NCBI RefSeq assembly: GCF_003201605.1
Contig: NZ_QJJR01000009.1
Coordinates: forward strand, 1 to 64,000
DNA from: Streptohalobacillus salinus
Lineage (GTDB): Bacteria > Bacillota > Bacilli > Bacillales > Amphibacillaceae
DNA length: 64,000 bases
Direction of reading: 5' to 3'
Both the position numbers and the translations under genes were made by a program. This document shows positions 45,975-55,083 of the stretch, one piece after another. The notes beneath the pieces were generated by a model, which was not told the DNA's origin, made no database searches, and saw only the letters and a program-made list of their open reading frames with translations. The first letter of the stretch is position 1. Each line of letters opens with the position of its first letter.

Positions 45975-47846
45975 TTACTCCCTATCATAGAAACGATACG
46001 CACCTTTTCCCGCCGCTTTTACTTGATACATGGCTTCATCTGCACGATCAACCAACGCTTGATAATTTGTCGCATCGTTTGGAAAAATGGCTATACCAAG
46101 AGAAGGTGAAGTAAGAATCGTCTTACCCGCCACATGATAGACTTGGCTCAAAACATCTACAAGCGTTTCTGCTAGGTTGATTACTTCTTTTCTATCAATG
46201 TCGGATAAGTATATCACAAACTCATCGCCACCTGTTCGTGAAATCAGACCTTCTCTGCCATCAATGACCACACGCAGTCGCCTAGCAACCTCAATCAGTA
46301 ATTGATCACCAACACGGTGACCATTATTGTCATTGATTGATTTGAAGTTATCCAAGTCAAGAAAACAGACATAGATACTTTCTTGATCTTTTTCAGCCTG
46401 TTCCAGCGCTCGTTTTAGTTTGCGCTCGAAACGCAAACGATTAGATAGACCTGTTAATGAATCATGAAAAGCTAAATGTCTTACCTGCTTTTCTTGTTCC
46501 TTTTGTTTGGTAATGTCTTTACCAATTCCAAAAATACCGACAAAGCTACCTTCAACAATGATTGGAATTAAGGTAAGCTGGAGATGGAGCGTTGTGTTGG
46601 TTAACCTAAATGTTAACTCATGACTCCGCGTTTCGCCTCTCACTAAATAATCCAAATGCCCAGCCATCGTGCGCTGTTGAGCTTCATCAATAAATGATAA
46701 ACTGTACGCACCAATGATTTGATCTTCAGTTAAGCCGATTAAAAGTGCACCCTTTCGGTTTACACTCGTAAAGTAACCGTCAGCATTGACCGAGAAAACC
46801 GCATCTGGGTGGTAATTAAATAACGATTTGTAGCGCTGTTCACTTATTTCTAATTCAACGGTTTTCTTTTCATATTCATGAATCAAGTAACGATTCTCTA
46901 GCAAGACAAACACTTGCCTAATCAAAATTAAGAAGAAGGTAAGGATTGATCCCAATAAAAGAATCGGATCTTGTCTTTCATCGGTAAACAACAACACGAT
47001 TAAAAGGAGTACATTCGCATACGGTAATAAATAATGCAACCGTCCTTTATTTAATTTTTCATGACTTGTTTTTGGTTCAACATCTTTATAGTAGTAGCCA
47101 CTTGCCATCAACAAAATGGCTAGAATAAACAGTGGATCAATTAATGCGCCTGAATCATAACCCGTGCTGGTCATCAAGTATAGGTAGCTTGAATCCGCAA
47201 ACACTTGAACAAGGATACCAATAAATAAAAGCAACAACGCTTGATTTGACATCAGACGTTTACTAAGATAATAAATCGAGATCAGACCGAACATTAACAG
47301 TAAATCACCGACAGGGTAGGCAATGGACACTACTAATTCTGCTAAAGGAAGCTCATTAGCAGCAATGATCGGATTAATAATAAAATGCCAACTTAATATC
47401 GTGGCAACAATCATAATAATTAATAAATCAAATAAAAATTTTACCAAACTGTACTTCCGATCAGGATGAACGACTTTGTATCCAACAGCTAACAAATAGA
47501 AGAACAACTGTAATAGATAAAAGACATCTGCTAAGCCAGGGAAAGGTACCTCAACTGCCAGTATGTTCTCATAATAAAACCAAGTAATTTCAGCGAGAAA
47601 TACGCTCGCTGTACCCCAAAAGATAAACAACCATAGGGTAGGTTCTTTTTTGTTTGACTGGGCATAATGCGTTAGACTAGGCCACAACCAAACCAAGGCA
47701 ATTAGTATGCCACCAATGGATAATAGATTGCCTCCCAGCGTTAATATGAACGGGTGCGAACGAAAAGATAGTAACCAAACATAATAAATTAATGTAAAAA
47801 GAACACTAAAGCCAATTGCTTTTGGTCCTGTCATCTTAATATTCAT
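45975..47846 (-). CDS. Membrane PAS-GGDEF diguanylate cyclase
   Basis: This 623-residue protein is a probable c-di-GMP synthase. About nine transmembrane helices fill residues 8-310, followed by a short coiled coil, a PAS domain (about 335-450, YHPDAVFSVNADGYFTSVN) and a GGDEF domain (about 455-620). The active-site motif is a perfect GGDEF (539-543), and the substrate-binding DSLTGLSNR and DLDNFKSIND blocks are intact. There is no RxxD inhibitory site at the usual position. No EAL or PilZ gene is near. It interrupts the usual jag-mnmE adjacency together with the oxidase gene. Confidence 0.9.
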   Translation of the reverse strand: MNIKMTGPKAIGFSVLFTLIYYVWLLSFRSHPFILTLGGNLLSIGGILIALVWLWPSLTHYAQSNKKEPTLWLFIFWGTASVFLAEITWFYYENILAVEVPFPGLADVFYLLQLFFYLLAVGYKVVHPDRKYSLVKFLFDLLIIMIVATILSWHFIINPIIAANELPLAELVVSIAYPVGDLLLMFGLISIYYLSKRLMSNQALLLLFIGILVQVFADSSYLYLMTSTGYDSGALIDPLFILAILLMASGYYYKDVEPKTSHEKLNKGRLHYLLPYANVLLLIVLLFTDERQDPILLLGSILTFFLILIRQVFVLLENRYLIHEYEKKTVELEISEQRYKSLFNYHPDAVFSVNADGYFTSVNRKGALLIGLTEDQIIGAYSLSFIDEAQQRTMAGHLDYLVRGETRSHELTFRLTNTTLHLQLTLIPIIVEGSFVGIFGIGKDITKQKEQEKQVRHLAFHDSLTGLSNRLRFERKLKRALEQAEKDQESIYVCFLDLDNFKSINDNNGHRVGDQLLIEVARRLRVVIDGREGLISRTGGDEFVIYLSDIDRKEVINLAETLVDVLSQVYHVAGKTILTSPSLGIAIFPNDATNYQALVDRADEAMYQVKAAGKGAYRFYDRE

Positions 47847-48110
47847 GGTAAGCCCTCACTTCTATTGAAAGACCGCTTCCTCATACAAGGTATCATTGCA
47901 GGACGATCTTCTTGTCGACACAATCAAAAACGGATAATTAGGTAATTTTTTTATTGCACTTGCTTCCATTTACCTATTTCAATTTACCGTCCCATTATAC
48001 ATCTTTCTATTAGTCACGTCATGAATAAACTTACATTAATTGAAAAATTCTTAACATTTTAAAAAATTACCACAAATTACAACCGGTTCCATTCCTCTGA
48101 CGCTTTCACT
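47847..48110. other. Intergenic stretch between the GGDEF and oxidase genes
   Basis: No gene here; the full gap to the oxidase gene is 322 bases. It must carry the GGDEF promoter, and its far end holds the oxidase terminator. AT-rich, no repeat seen. Confidence 0.4.
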
Positions 48111-48154
48111 AAAAAAAAGCTGTGTTGGTCCCCACCGACCTGTGCACAGCTTTT
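48111..48154 (-). terminator. Terminator after the multicopper oxidase gene
   Basis: A perfect 10-bp stem (aaaagctgtg / cacagctttt) with an inner pairing (ggtccccacc) ends on the minus strand in eight T, 14 bases after the stop codon. Confidence 0.85.
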
Positions 48155-48168
48155 CTAAAAAATATTTT

Positions 48169-49653
48169 TTATTTCACTTCAAATTGCCCCATCATACCGG
48201 CATCTTCATGCTCTAAAATGTGACAATGGTACATAAATACCCCGGGGGAATTGAAGGTAGCGATGACCCGCACGGTTTCGCCTGGTTCGACGATAAAGGT
48301 ATCCTTCCAACCCCTTTCATTCGGTGCTGGAGCCCTGCCATCACGATCTAGTATTTGAAACTGAACACCGTGCGCATGGAAGGGATGGACCGTCCCTCCC
48401 ATCATCCCCATGCCACTATCGTTTGATACTTCCCATATTTCGGTATCCCCTAAAGAAATTGTTTCATCAATCCGATCGATATCAAATTGCTTTCCGTTAA
48501 TGTTAACCGAGGGACCCATGCCTTGGAATACAAACTGCCGGGTTCGGACTGCTTCACTCGGTTCAATTGGCTCAATTGTCGTTAACGAATCGGGGACTGT
48601 AAAGGCTGTTTCTGCTTGCCCTTCAACATTAAACGTCATAAATGACTGGTTTCGATTCATTAGTTGCACCACCTCACCCTTCGTAACCTGCGAAAAGTCA
48701 ACGAGAATCTCGGCGCGCTCACTCGGTCCCAACCTTAATTGATCCATTTCAACTGGCTCAGTTAAAAAACCACCATCACTTGCAATCTGGTGAAAGGTAA
48801 TGCCGCTATCAAAAGCAAGTTCAAATATGCTAGCATTGGATCCATTTAAGATTCTCAGCCGAATCATTTCTTGATTAACCTCTAAATAAGGATCAATTGA
48901 ACCATTCACAAGCATCGTATCCCCCTGTAAACCTGTCATAATATCAGGCATAGCTAAATGATAATTAAAACGACCATCCGCATTAAACTGTTTATCCTGA
49001 ACAATCAACGGAATATCATTTTCCCCATAAGTTTTGGGGATCGCTAACTGATCTGACACCTCGTCTTCAACGAATAGTAACCCTGCTAAACCCTTATAAA
49101 CTTGACGTCCAGTGTTCTTCTCTGGATGGGGGTGATACCATAATGTTGCGGCGGGTTGGTCAACTGTAAAGGTCGGGGACCAGGTTTCACCAGACAAAAT
49201 CCCTGAATGGGGTCCACCATCTGCCTCACCATCCACTTCTAAGCCATGCCAATGGATGGTTGTGAGTTCATCTTCTAATTGATTTTCTACATTTATCGTT
49301 ACTTCCTCGCCTCGTCTGACCCGAATTACTGGACCTAAATAGTCACCATTATAACCCATTGTCTCTGTTTCAACGTCGTTCACAAATGTTTTGCTGCCGT
49401 TTTGACTCACGATATCAAATGTTGCTTGATCAGGGTGAGGATTGGTATCCTCTAACAGTTCTGGAATCGGTAAAGGTTCTGCTGTTGCTGTGCGTTCACC
49501 TTGGTCAGCTTCACTTTGAGATTGCGCTTGGTCACGATTCATCGACGTGTTGCTCATCGGCCCGAATAATGCTTCGCTTTGAAAGAAATAGATAATAATG
49601 ATTAAAAAAATCGCTAATGCTAATACAATCATACTTGATTGTCTGTTTCGCAT
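48169..49653 (-). CDS. Membrane-anchored or secreted multicopper oxidase
   Basis: This 494-residue oxidase couples oxidation of a substrate (for example Cu(I), Mn(II) or phenols) to reduction of oxygen to water. All four copper-binding motifs are present: HWHG (134-137), HPH (174-176), HPFHAHG (423-429) and HCHILEHEDAGMM (from 476), with Met as the type 1 axial ligand. A hydrophobic segment (8-24) followed by a low-complexity acidic/Gln linker fits an anchored extracytoplasmic enzyme. Met-rich MGMMGG near 415 recalls copper-responsive oxidases such as CueO. The substrate is not predictable. It lies between jag and a GGDEF gene, an unusual place. Confidence 0.9.
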   Translation of the reverse strand: MRNRQSSMIVLALAIFLIIIIYFFQSEALFGPMSNTSMNRDQAQSQSEADQGERTATAEPLPIPELLEDTNPHPDQATFDIVSQNGSKTFVNDVETETMGYNGDYLGPVIRVRRGEEVTINVENQLEDELTTIHWHGLEVDGEADGGPHSGILSGETWSPTFTVDQPAATLWYHPHPEKNTGRQVYKGLAGLLFVEDEVSDQLAIPKTYGENDIPLIVQDKQFNADGRFNYHLAMPDIMTGLQGDTMLVNGSIDPYLEVNQEMIRLRILNGSNASIFELAFDSGITFHQIASDGGFLTEPVEMDQLRLGPSERAEILVDFSQVTKGEVVQLMNRNQSFMTFNVEGQAETAFTVPDSLTTIEPIEPSEAVRTRQFVFQGMGPSVNINGKQFDIDRIDETISLGDTEIWEVSNDSGMGMMGGTVHPFHAHGVQFQILDRDGRAPAPNERGWKDTFIVEPGETVRVIATFNSPGVFMYHCHILEHEDAGMMGQFEVK

Positions 49654-49817
49654 GATATGTGCCTCCCTTAGCTTGTACGTTCTTCATTTAAAGCTACCTT
49701 ATCCAATGCAAGCAGCTCAGTACACGAAGCATAACATGTTTGCCTCTAGATACATGCTATCTTCACAACATCCCCATAACTCATATACCCGTCCCCGTAC
49801 GTAATTATGCGAAAAAA

Positions 49818-49839
49818 AGAAGCCCCCGAAGGGACTTCT
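49818..49839 (-). terminator. Terminator after jag
   Basis: The stem agaagtccc-ttcg-ggggcttct (one G-T pair) is followed by seven T on the minus strand, directly after the jag stop codon. Confidence 0.9.
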
Positions 49840-49841
49840 AC

Positions 49842-50462
49842 TTATTTAACTGGTTTAATAACAACGTGACGATTAGGTTCTTGTCCATCGGATAATGTTT
49901 CAACATGCTGTTGATTTTGTAGTACACTATGGATGATTTTACGTTCGTATGACGGCATTGGCTCTAAAGTCACGGGTTTCTTTATCTTTTTAGCTTTATC
50001 AGCTAAACGCAGTGCCAATTGCTCGAGTGTGTCTTTACGACGTGACCGATAACCTTCGGCGTCGACGACGACGCGGTAACGATCCTCGGCATGACGATTT
50101 AACATCACTTGCACTAAATGCTGCAATGCATTTAATGTTTGACCGCGTTTCCCAATAATCATGGCAATTTTTTCACCTTCTAATTCAAAAGTGATGTGCT
50201 TCTCCACTAATTTCACATGAACAAGAACGTCACTTGAAAAAGCTTGGGCAATTTCCTTTAAATAATCTGCCGCTTGATCAACTGGATTTTCTTTTAAAGC
50301 AACTTGTACGATCGCACGTTTCTGACCGAACAAGCCAAACATTCCTTTTTTACCTTCTTCAATAACTTGAATATCAACGTGGTCCTCTGTGGTGTTAAGT
50401 TGCACTAACGCTGATTGGACCGCATCTTCGACTGTTTGCCCAGAAGCAGTTACCTGTTTCAC
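49842..50462 (-). CDS. jag: RNA-binding protein Jag/KhpB (EloR)
   Basis: Jag (KhpB/EloR) is a KH-R3H RNA-binding protein that controls cell elongation. The 206-residue protein has a Jag-N domain (1-50, KQVTASGQTVEDAVQSAL), a KH domain with IGKRGQTLNALQ (about 102-113) and a C-terminal R3H motif (LEPMPSYERKIIHSVL). The start is GTG, overlapping the yidC stop by one base, with ggaggaaat as ribosome-binding site. In most relatives it is followed by mnmE. Confidence 0.93.
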   Translation of the reverse strand: MKQVTASGQTVEDAVQSALVQLNTTEDHVDIQVIEEGKKGMFGLFGQKRAIVQVALKENPVDQAADYLKEIAQAFSSDVLVHVKLVEKHITFELEGEKIAMIIGKRGQTLNALQHLVQVMLNRHAEDRYRVVVDAEGYRSRRKDTLEQLALRLADKAKKIKKPVTLEPMPSYERKIIHSVLQNQQHVETLSDGQEPNRHVVIKPVK

Positions 50463-51238
50463 TAGTTATTTCCTCCCGAAGTTTGCTGGAATTTGAATGG
50501 CTTTCTAATAAAGATGGTTTGCAATACCATAAAGATGTTACCGACAACCCAGTACAATGCTAAGGCTGCTGGGAAGAACATTGACATTACACCAATCATA
50601 ATTGGCATCATGTACAACATCATCGTCATCTGTGGACTTCCTGCATTTTGTGTCATATTCGTACCCGCCATCGTTAACTTCTGTTGTAAGAATGTTGCGC
50701 CTGCAGCAACGAGTGGTAAGATGTAAAACGGATCCGGAGCTGACAATTCAAACCATAAAAAATTACCATCTTGTAAGCCAGGTGTTCGCATAATTGCGTG
50801 ATACAAACCAATCAAGATTGGCATTTGCACCAACATAGGTAAACACCCTGCCATTGGATTAACGTTATGTTCCTTAAAGAGCTTCATTGTTTCTTCTTGT
50901 AATTTTTGTTGTGTTTGTGAATCTTTTGAACTATACTTCTCTTTTAATTTGTTAAGTTCAGGTTGTACTTCTTGCATTGCTTTTGAACTTTTCAGTTGTT
51001 TCACGTTAAGTGGTACTAACACTAAACGAATCACCAAGGTAACCACGACGATGGCCCAACCGAAACTTCCACTAAAGAAATCTGCTACTGTTGTGATTAA
51101 CCAAGACAATGGGTAAACGAAATACTCATCCCAAATCCCAGTACTATCAGAAGTAATTGGTGCGTTAATATCTCCACACCCGGATAACAATAAAACTAAA
51201 CCAACTAAGGCCAGTAATAATAAGACCTTTTTACGCAT
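50462..51238 (-). CDS. yidC: Membrane protein insertase YidC (SpoIIIJ/OxaA type)
   Basis: YidC inserts membrane proteins alone or with Sec. The 258-residue product starts [18 protein letters not shown] with the lipobox LSGCG, so it is a lipoprotein with five further transmembrane helices. The 60KD_IMP core is clear, including the hydrophilic-groove Arg in [12 protein letters not shown] and the loop [20 protein letters not shown]. The ATG at 51238 has aaggaggaagatc; an earlier in-frame start at 51283 has none. rnpA lies upstream. Confidence 0.95.
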   Translation of the reverse strand: MRKKVLLLLALVGLVLLLSGCGDINAPITSDSTGIWDEYFVYPLSWLITTVADFFSGSFGWAIVVVTLVIRLVLVPLNVKQLKSSKAMQEVQPELNKLKEKYSSKDSQTQQKLQEETMKLFKEHNVNPMAGCLPMLVQMPILIGLYHAIMRTPGLQDGNFLWFELSAPDPFYILPLVAAGATFLQQKLTMAGTNMTQNAGSPQMTMMLYMMPIMIGVMSMFFPAALALYWVVGNIFMVLQTIFIRKPFKFQQTSGGNN

Positions 51239-51346
51239 GATCTTCCTCCTTAACATATATTCATCCATATATGTAAAACTCACTTGTTATTTTATCACTA
51301 AGTGTTATTGAATACTAGAAAAAGCCGAGAATTCCACGCTAATTCC

Positions 51347-51730
51347 TTATTTTTGCATCTGTTTATTTTCTTTGTTCATGACAGCATTTCCATTTTTAAA
51401 GCATTTTGATTTGAATAATACATGCGTTAAACTTTTTTTCGTTTCATGAAAATCAATCGTCTTCATGGGCATGCGTGCAATAACAACGAAATCAAATTGT
51501 TCTTTAATCTCCGGTTCAAGTTCTAAAAAGGCTTGCCTCAAGTAGCGCTTAATCCGATTTCTAACGACTGCATTGCCAACTTTTTTTGAAACAGATAAAC
51601 CTATTCGAAAATGATCTGCATCTTTCTTTGGAAGGTAATACAAAACCAACTGACGATTCGCAAAAGATTTTCCGCGTTTAAACACGTTTTGGAAGTCCTC
51701 ATCTGATTTTAATCGATATCCTTTCTTCAT
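51347..51730 (-). CDS. rnpA: Ribonuclease P protein component
   Basis: RnpA is the protein subunit of RNase P, which matures tRNA 5' ends. The 127-residue protein has the hallmark RNR box [18 protein letters not shown] (about 52-69). A ribosome-binding site (acggaggga) precedes the ATG. It lies downstream of rpmH but is separated from it by two hairpins, one with a T-run. Confidence 0.95.
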   Translation of the reverse strand: MKKGYRLKSDEDFQNVFKRGKSFANRQLVLYYLPKKDADHFRIGLSVSKKVGNAVVRNRIKRYLRQAFLELEPEIKEQFDFVVIARMPMKTIDFHETKKSLTHVLFKSKCFKNGNAVMNKENKQMQK

Positions 51731-51838
51731 CTTCGATCCCTCCGTAAAATTAACCCACTAATACTAACTGTCACAAGCTCATTTATTCATTCGGTTGTAA
51801 TGAATGAATAAAGTAACCGGTTAATTCTCTTTAAAAAA

Positions 51839-51899
51839 CAAGGGATGATCCTCTCACGCGTAGGTTCGTTGAACATCCTAGTGAGCCAGTCATCCCTTG
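51839..51899 (-). terminator. Hairpin terminator between rpmH and rnpA (distal)
   Basis: A 10-bp perfect outer stem (caagggatga / tcatcccttg), with a paired interior (ctggctcact / cgtgagag, imperfect), is followed on the minus strand by tttttt. It may terminate or process rpmH transcripts before rnpA. Confidence 0.65.
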
Positions 51900-51926
51900 T
51901 CATCTTTTCTCCAAATGTGGAAAAAA

Positions 51927-51950
51927 GACCACTGACATTATCTCAGTGGC
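51927..51950 (-). terminator. Terminator immediately after rpmH
   Basis: The stem ggccactga / tcagtggtc with a 7-base loop is followed by tttttt on the minus strand and touches the rpmH stop codon. Confidence 0.8.
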
Positions 51951-52085
51951 CTATGCTGATAATACTCTTCTACCTTTTTTGCGACGACGTGCTAACACGT
52001 TACGTCCATTTTTTGTGCTCATACGTGAACGGAATCCGTGAACTTTCTTACGTTTACGATTGTTTGGTTGAAATGTGCGTTTCAT
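51951..52085 (-). CDS. rpmH: 50S ribosomal protein L34
   Basis: A 44-residue, very basic protein starting [19 protein letters not shown] and ending RRVLSA, the universal L34 sequence. It is too short for usual frame cut-offs but unmistakable. The start has a ggaggtg ribosome-binding site, and a consensus promoter lies upstream. In Bacillus the next element upstream is oriC and dnaA; here about 5.5 kb of other DNA separates them. Confidence 0.97.
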   Translation of the reverse strand: MKRTFQPNNRKRKKVHGFRSRMSTKNGRNVLARRRKKGRRVLSA

Positions 52086-52140
52086 TATATAATACACCTC
52101 CCTGAGGAATTTAAAAATCATCTATTGGACAGCCTCATCT

Positions 52141-52170
52141 ATTATACGGAAGACTTAGCTTGTCTGTCAA
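52141..52170 (-). promoter_or_regulatory. rpmH promoter
   Basis: Perfect TTGACA (52170-52165) and perfect TATAAT (52146-52141) on the minus strand are spaced by 18 bases. This marks the right edge of the native rpmH region. Confidence 0.85.
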
Positions 52171-52303
52171 TTCAATATTCCTATTTGTTTCTCTACAATT
52201 TACTATATTAGCTTAAATAATCGCATCTGTCACGGCTTTTTTTTAAAAATGTTAATTTTTCATTAAAATCCACAGCGCCTGGTGTTTTTAAAGCCTGTTA
52301 TAA

Positions 52304-52367
52304 GCGAACCCCCGCCTTATGCGACAGCGACCGATAGGGAGCGAAAGCATAAGGTGGGAAGGTTCGC
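52304..52367. repeat. GC-rich long inverted repeat
   Basis: The arms gcgaacccccgccttatgc (52304-52322) and gcataaggtgggaaggttcgc (52347-52367) pair over about 17 bases with bulges. It stands out as GC-rich in an AT-rich region and is followed by gagcgaaggcgagcg. It could be a structured RNA, a plasmid origin element or a junction scar. Confidence 0.5.
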
Positions 52368-52506
52368 GAGCGAAGGCGAGCGACGCCGATTTTAAAAAAA
52401 GAGCAATGTTAAAAAACTTAATACTAGTTTTTCAGTATTCAAAATAACACGATACATAAGACTATATATGTTTTCTTATTGGATGAGATGTAAAAACATG
52501 TTTTTT

Positions 52507-52665
52507 TTACATATTTTTGTTTATAATTCTCAGTATCCCATAAGTTACCATAGCGGTGAATCCCAAACTAATTAAATCTCTGTTAGTAATTAAGTTATAA
52601 ACAAAGATTACTAGAGTAATAACAAGGATGGCAAGGCTAATTTTCTCAATGATTGTAAGTTTCAT
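52507..52665 (-). CDS. Small two-helix membrane protein, possible immunity protein
   Basis: A 52-residue frame with the excellent ribosome-binding site gcaggaggt. It begins MKLTIIEKISLAILVITLVI, continues through a second hydrophobic segment (LISLGFTAMVTYGIL, about 31-45) and ends in a basic KNM. It is below usual frame cut-offs. No family was recognised. It is divergent from the secreted bacteriocin-like gene 77 bases away, an arrangement that would suit an immunity protein, but this is inference from context only. Confidence 0.55.
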   Translation of the reverse strand: MKLTIIEKISLAILVITLVIFVYNLITNRDLISLGFTAMVTYGILRIINKNM

Positions 52666-52742
52666 AGTGAGTACCTCCTGCAGATATTTTATTAGGGTTT
52701 CAATGATTTAAAATATATTATACAACGAAAGAAGGAAAAAGT

Positions 52743-53477
52743 ATGAAAATATTTAAATTTTTGTATGTAATAATTTGTTTTATTGTATTTACATCTTATG
52801 TTTTACCGACTGTTGCAAATGCAAAAAGTAGTGTTGATCAGGAAGTCTATGGGGATATATCTGTAGAAAAAACAGGTGATTATGCGTATTCATTACATAA
52901 TACAGTATCTGGAGATAAAGATAAAATTATCTTCAATGATGAAATGAATGAGGGAACAATTTTTTATGAAGATGGTAGTAAAAGTGAAGTGAGTATAAAT
53001 ACAAGCAAAGCCACTGACGGAAGCATTGAGAGTGCATATGTAACCATTGATGGAGAGGTTGTTGCTGAAATGGAAACTGAAACATCAGATTTAAAGCCTA
53101 AATTATTATCAGATAATACATTAAATAAAGCACAAAGTACGGCGATTACTACTAAAGCAGTTCCAACAGATCCAGGCGGTAGTTCATCTTATAAATTTAT
53201 TAAAACATATAAAATGAAGGTTAATGCAACTAAAAAAACCGGTGATATAGCTACTATTATCTTAGGGTTATGTCCTGGCTATGCTGTTCCTGCGGCAATA
53301 ATAGCAGCAATATCAGTGTTAAAACCTCAAAAGAAGGCTTATGTTAAAATAAGTATGTATTATAATAAATACGCAAGCGTTACCAAACAAATCAAGAAAA
53401 AATATTATGTTTATAAAAACTCAAATTATACAGGTTTAACAAAAAGTTATACTTCTTACGAAAAGGTATTTAATTGA
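52743..53477 (+). CDS. Secreted bacteriocin-like protein
   Basis: This 244-residue protein has a clear Sec signal peptide (MKIFKFLYVIICFIVFTSYV, cleavage likely after VANA-K at about residue 27). A propeptide-like acidic region (about 28-130) leads to a Gly-Ser stretch (DPGGSSSYKF, about 143). The C-terminus is basic and Tyr/Lys-rich, with a hydrophobic helix (IATIILGLCPGYAVPAAIIA, about 168-187). This layout recalls large secreted bacteriocin precursors of the geobacillin-26 type. I cannot confirm the family from memory. A single Cys is present in the helix. Base composition is AT-rich, unlike the flanking housekeeping genes. The ribosome-binding site is gaaagaagga. Confidence 0.5.
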   Translation: MKIFKFLYVIICFIVFTSYVLPTVANAKSSVDQEVYGDISVEKTGDYAYSLHNTVSGDKDKIIFNDEMNEGTIFYEDGSKSEVSINTSKATDGSIESAYVTIDGEVVAEMETETSDLKPKLLSDNTLNKAQSTAITTKAVPTDPGGSSSYKFIKTYKMKVNATKKTGDIATIILGLCPGYAVPAAIIAAISVLKPQKKAYVKISMYYNKYASVTKQIKKKYYVYKNSNYTGLTKSYTSYEKVFN

Positions 53478-53479
53478 GT

Positions 53480-53796
53480 GAATTTCATAATTCCAAGCCC
53501 TTGTGCCCCAAGGGGTTTCAAGCATAGAAAAAGCAGTACCTCCCCAAATCTTGTATAAGGTATGATCGCACGTGTGGATCTCCACTTATTCATGGCGGTG
53601 TACCCTCCCATGTCTCACGGCATCTATGTGCGCAAATTCCTTCGTTCAACCTCTCCATGGTGGATGCCGGAAATGCTCCCTTGGTGGGTCTAGGCCCTAA
53701 TGGAAATAATATCGACCGGCTAATCCGTGCTTCAATTGTTTAGATGTTACGGTGTGTCATCAGCGTTATTTTTTGATCTTGTGTACTTACTTTCTT
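53480..53796 (-). ncRNA. Candidate noncoding RNA region 3' of the IS110 transposase
   Basis: About 315 bases without a credible frame lie between the secreted-protein gene and the transposase stop. Several dyads occur (for example aagcccttgtgccccaaggggttt near 53498-53521), and the sequence is more G/C-rich than its surroundings. IS110-family elements encode a bridge RNA in a noncoding end; in the IS1111 group this is 3' of the transposase, in the IS110 group 5'. Which end is used here is not clear. Confidence 0.35.
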
Positions 53797-55083
53797 TTAA
53801 GCAGCTTCCTGAATTCCCTTTAATGATGGGATATCTTGCATCATGCGTTGTGGATCAAATGCACACTTGCGTGTGCCTATCACATAAAAGATTTTAATTA
53901 ATTTTCTAGCTAAGGCAATAAAGGACTGTTTCCCTGTTAATGGGTTGTTGGCTCGTGTGCGATAATGGTCATGTAATTGGCTGAAGGCGGCATTGTGTTT
54001 GGCTAGCGGAATGGCGACCTGATAAAGAATATTTCTCAGTCGTTTGCGCCCTCTTTTCGTAATGGAGGTGCGTCCTTTGTGTAAGCCTGATTGATTCATC
54101 TTTAAATTGAGTCCCGCTAGTTTAATAATTTGGCGTGGATCTCGGTATTGTGTGATATCACCGACTTCAGAAAAGAAGGCGACCACAGTCATCGCACCAA
54201 TACCTTTGATATCAATCATTTCCTCTGCACCTGGAACCTCCATCACAAGCGTGACGAGTTCATTTTCTAGTGACGCTAATCGTTCTGCCAAACCATGATA
54301 TTGATTCATAAGATAAGCCATCTCCTGACGTGCCATCTTTAAACCAACACGTATACCCACACTATTTTCAGCAGCCGTTTTTAAAGCGCGAATACGTTTC
54401 ATACCAACCGAGCGTTTCGTTACCTTGTTGACTTCTTCTAGTAACACATCTTCCGATGTGTTGATAATATCCACAGGGAAGTAGCCCTCTGTTAAGAGAT
54501 GCAAGGCTGAGCGACCTGTCCAGTCTTTGAATACCGTAAGGGATTCAGGGAAGTAGCGATCCAGCAGATTATGCACTTGCGCTTTGATCGATGATAAGTC
54601 TTCCTGAATCATGTCATGTAACTTCATACCTTCGCGTAATTCAGCGAACAGTTCCTCTGGTAACGTCGGTTCATTGAACCTGCCATCTTTGATTAATTGG
54701 GCGATGAACTTCGCATCTTTTGTATCATTTTTCGTTGGCGAATCATCATCTAGCTCTTTCGAGCGTTTCACTTTTGATGGATTTACAACGACAACCTTGG
54801 AACCAAGTTCTTGTAGATAATAAGCTAAGTTCAGCCAATAGTGTCCTGTGGGTTCCATGCCAATAATAACGTCTGAGCGGCGTTCGGCATGCTTGAGGGT
54901 TTCAACCCAGGTTAGTAAGTCTTTAAAGCCAGGGAGTGTATTCTCAAACACCAAACGTTTCACAAGATCTCGACCACGATCATCAATCGCGCGAGCCACG
55001 TGCTTACGTTTAGCGATATCCACCCCAATAATTAATGTGTTTTCTGTGATTTGCATTAAGCATTGATTTTGTGTAAAATCCAT
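53797..55083 (-). CDS. IS110-family transposase (DEDD recombinase)
   Basis: This 428-residue protein is an IS110/IS116/IS902-type transposase, which recombines DNA guided by a bridge RNA. The RuvC-like DEDD residues are visible: Asp22 (GVDIAKRKH), Glu77 (GMEPTGHYW) and Asp120/Asp123 (NDTKDAKFIA). The C-terminal transposase_20 domain has IKGIGAMTVVAFFSEVGD and TSITKRGRKRLRN with the candidate catalytic serine. It is full length, with no frameshift and a good ribosome-binding site (aaaggagac), so it may be active. Confidence 0.93.
   Translation of the reverse strand: MDFTQNQCLMQITENTLIIGVDIAKRKHVARAIDDRGRDLVKRLVFENTLPGFKDLLTWVETLKHAERRSDVIIGMEPTGHYWLNLAYYLQELGSKVVVVNPSKVKRSKELDDDSPTKNDTKDAKFIAQLIKDGRFNEPTLPEELFAELREGMKLHDMIQEDLSSIKAQVHNLLDRYFPESLTVFKDWTGRSALHLLTEGYFPVDIINTSEDVLLEEVNKVTKRSVGMKRIRALKTAAENSVGIRVGLKMARQEMAYLMNQYHGLAERLASLENELVTLVMEVPGAEEMIDIKGIGAMTVVAFFSEVGDITQYRDPRQIIKLAGLNLKMNQSGLHKGRTSITKRGRKRLRNILYQVAIPLAKHNAAFSQLHDHYRTRANNPLTGKQSFIALARKLIKIFYVIGTRKCAFDPQRMMQDIPSLKGIQEAA

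Noticed and set aside
48239-48252. ccccggggg as a Noc site
   Set aside because: Inside the oxidase coding sequence and lacking the flanking A/T arms.
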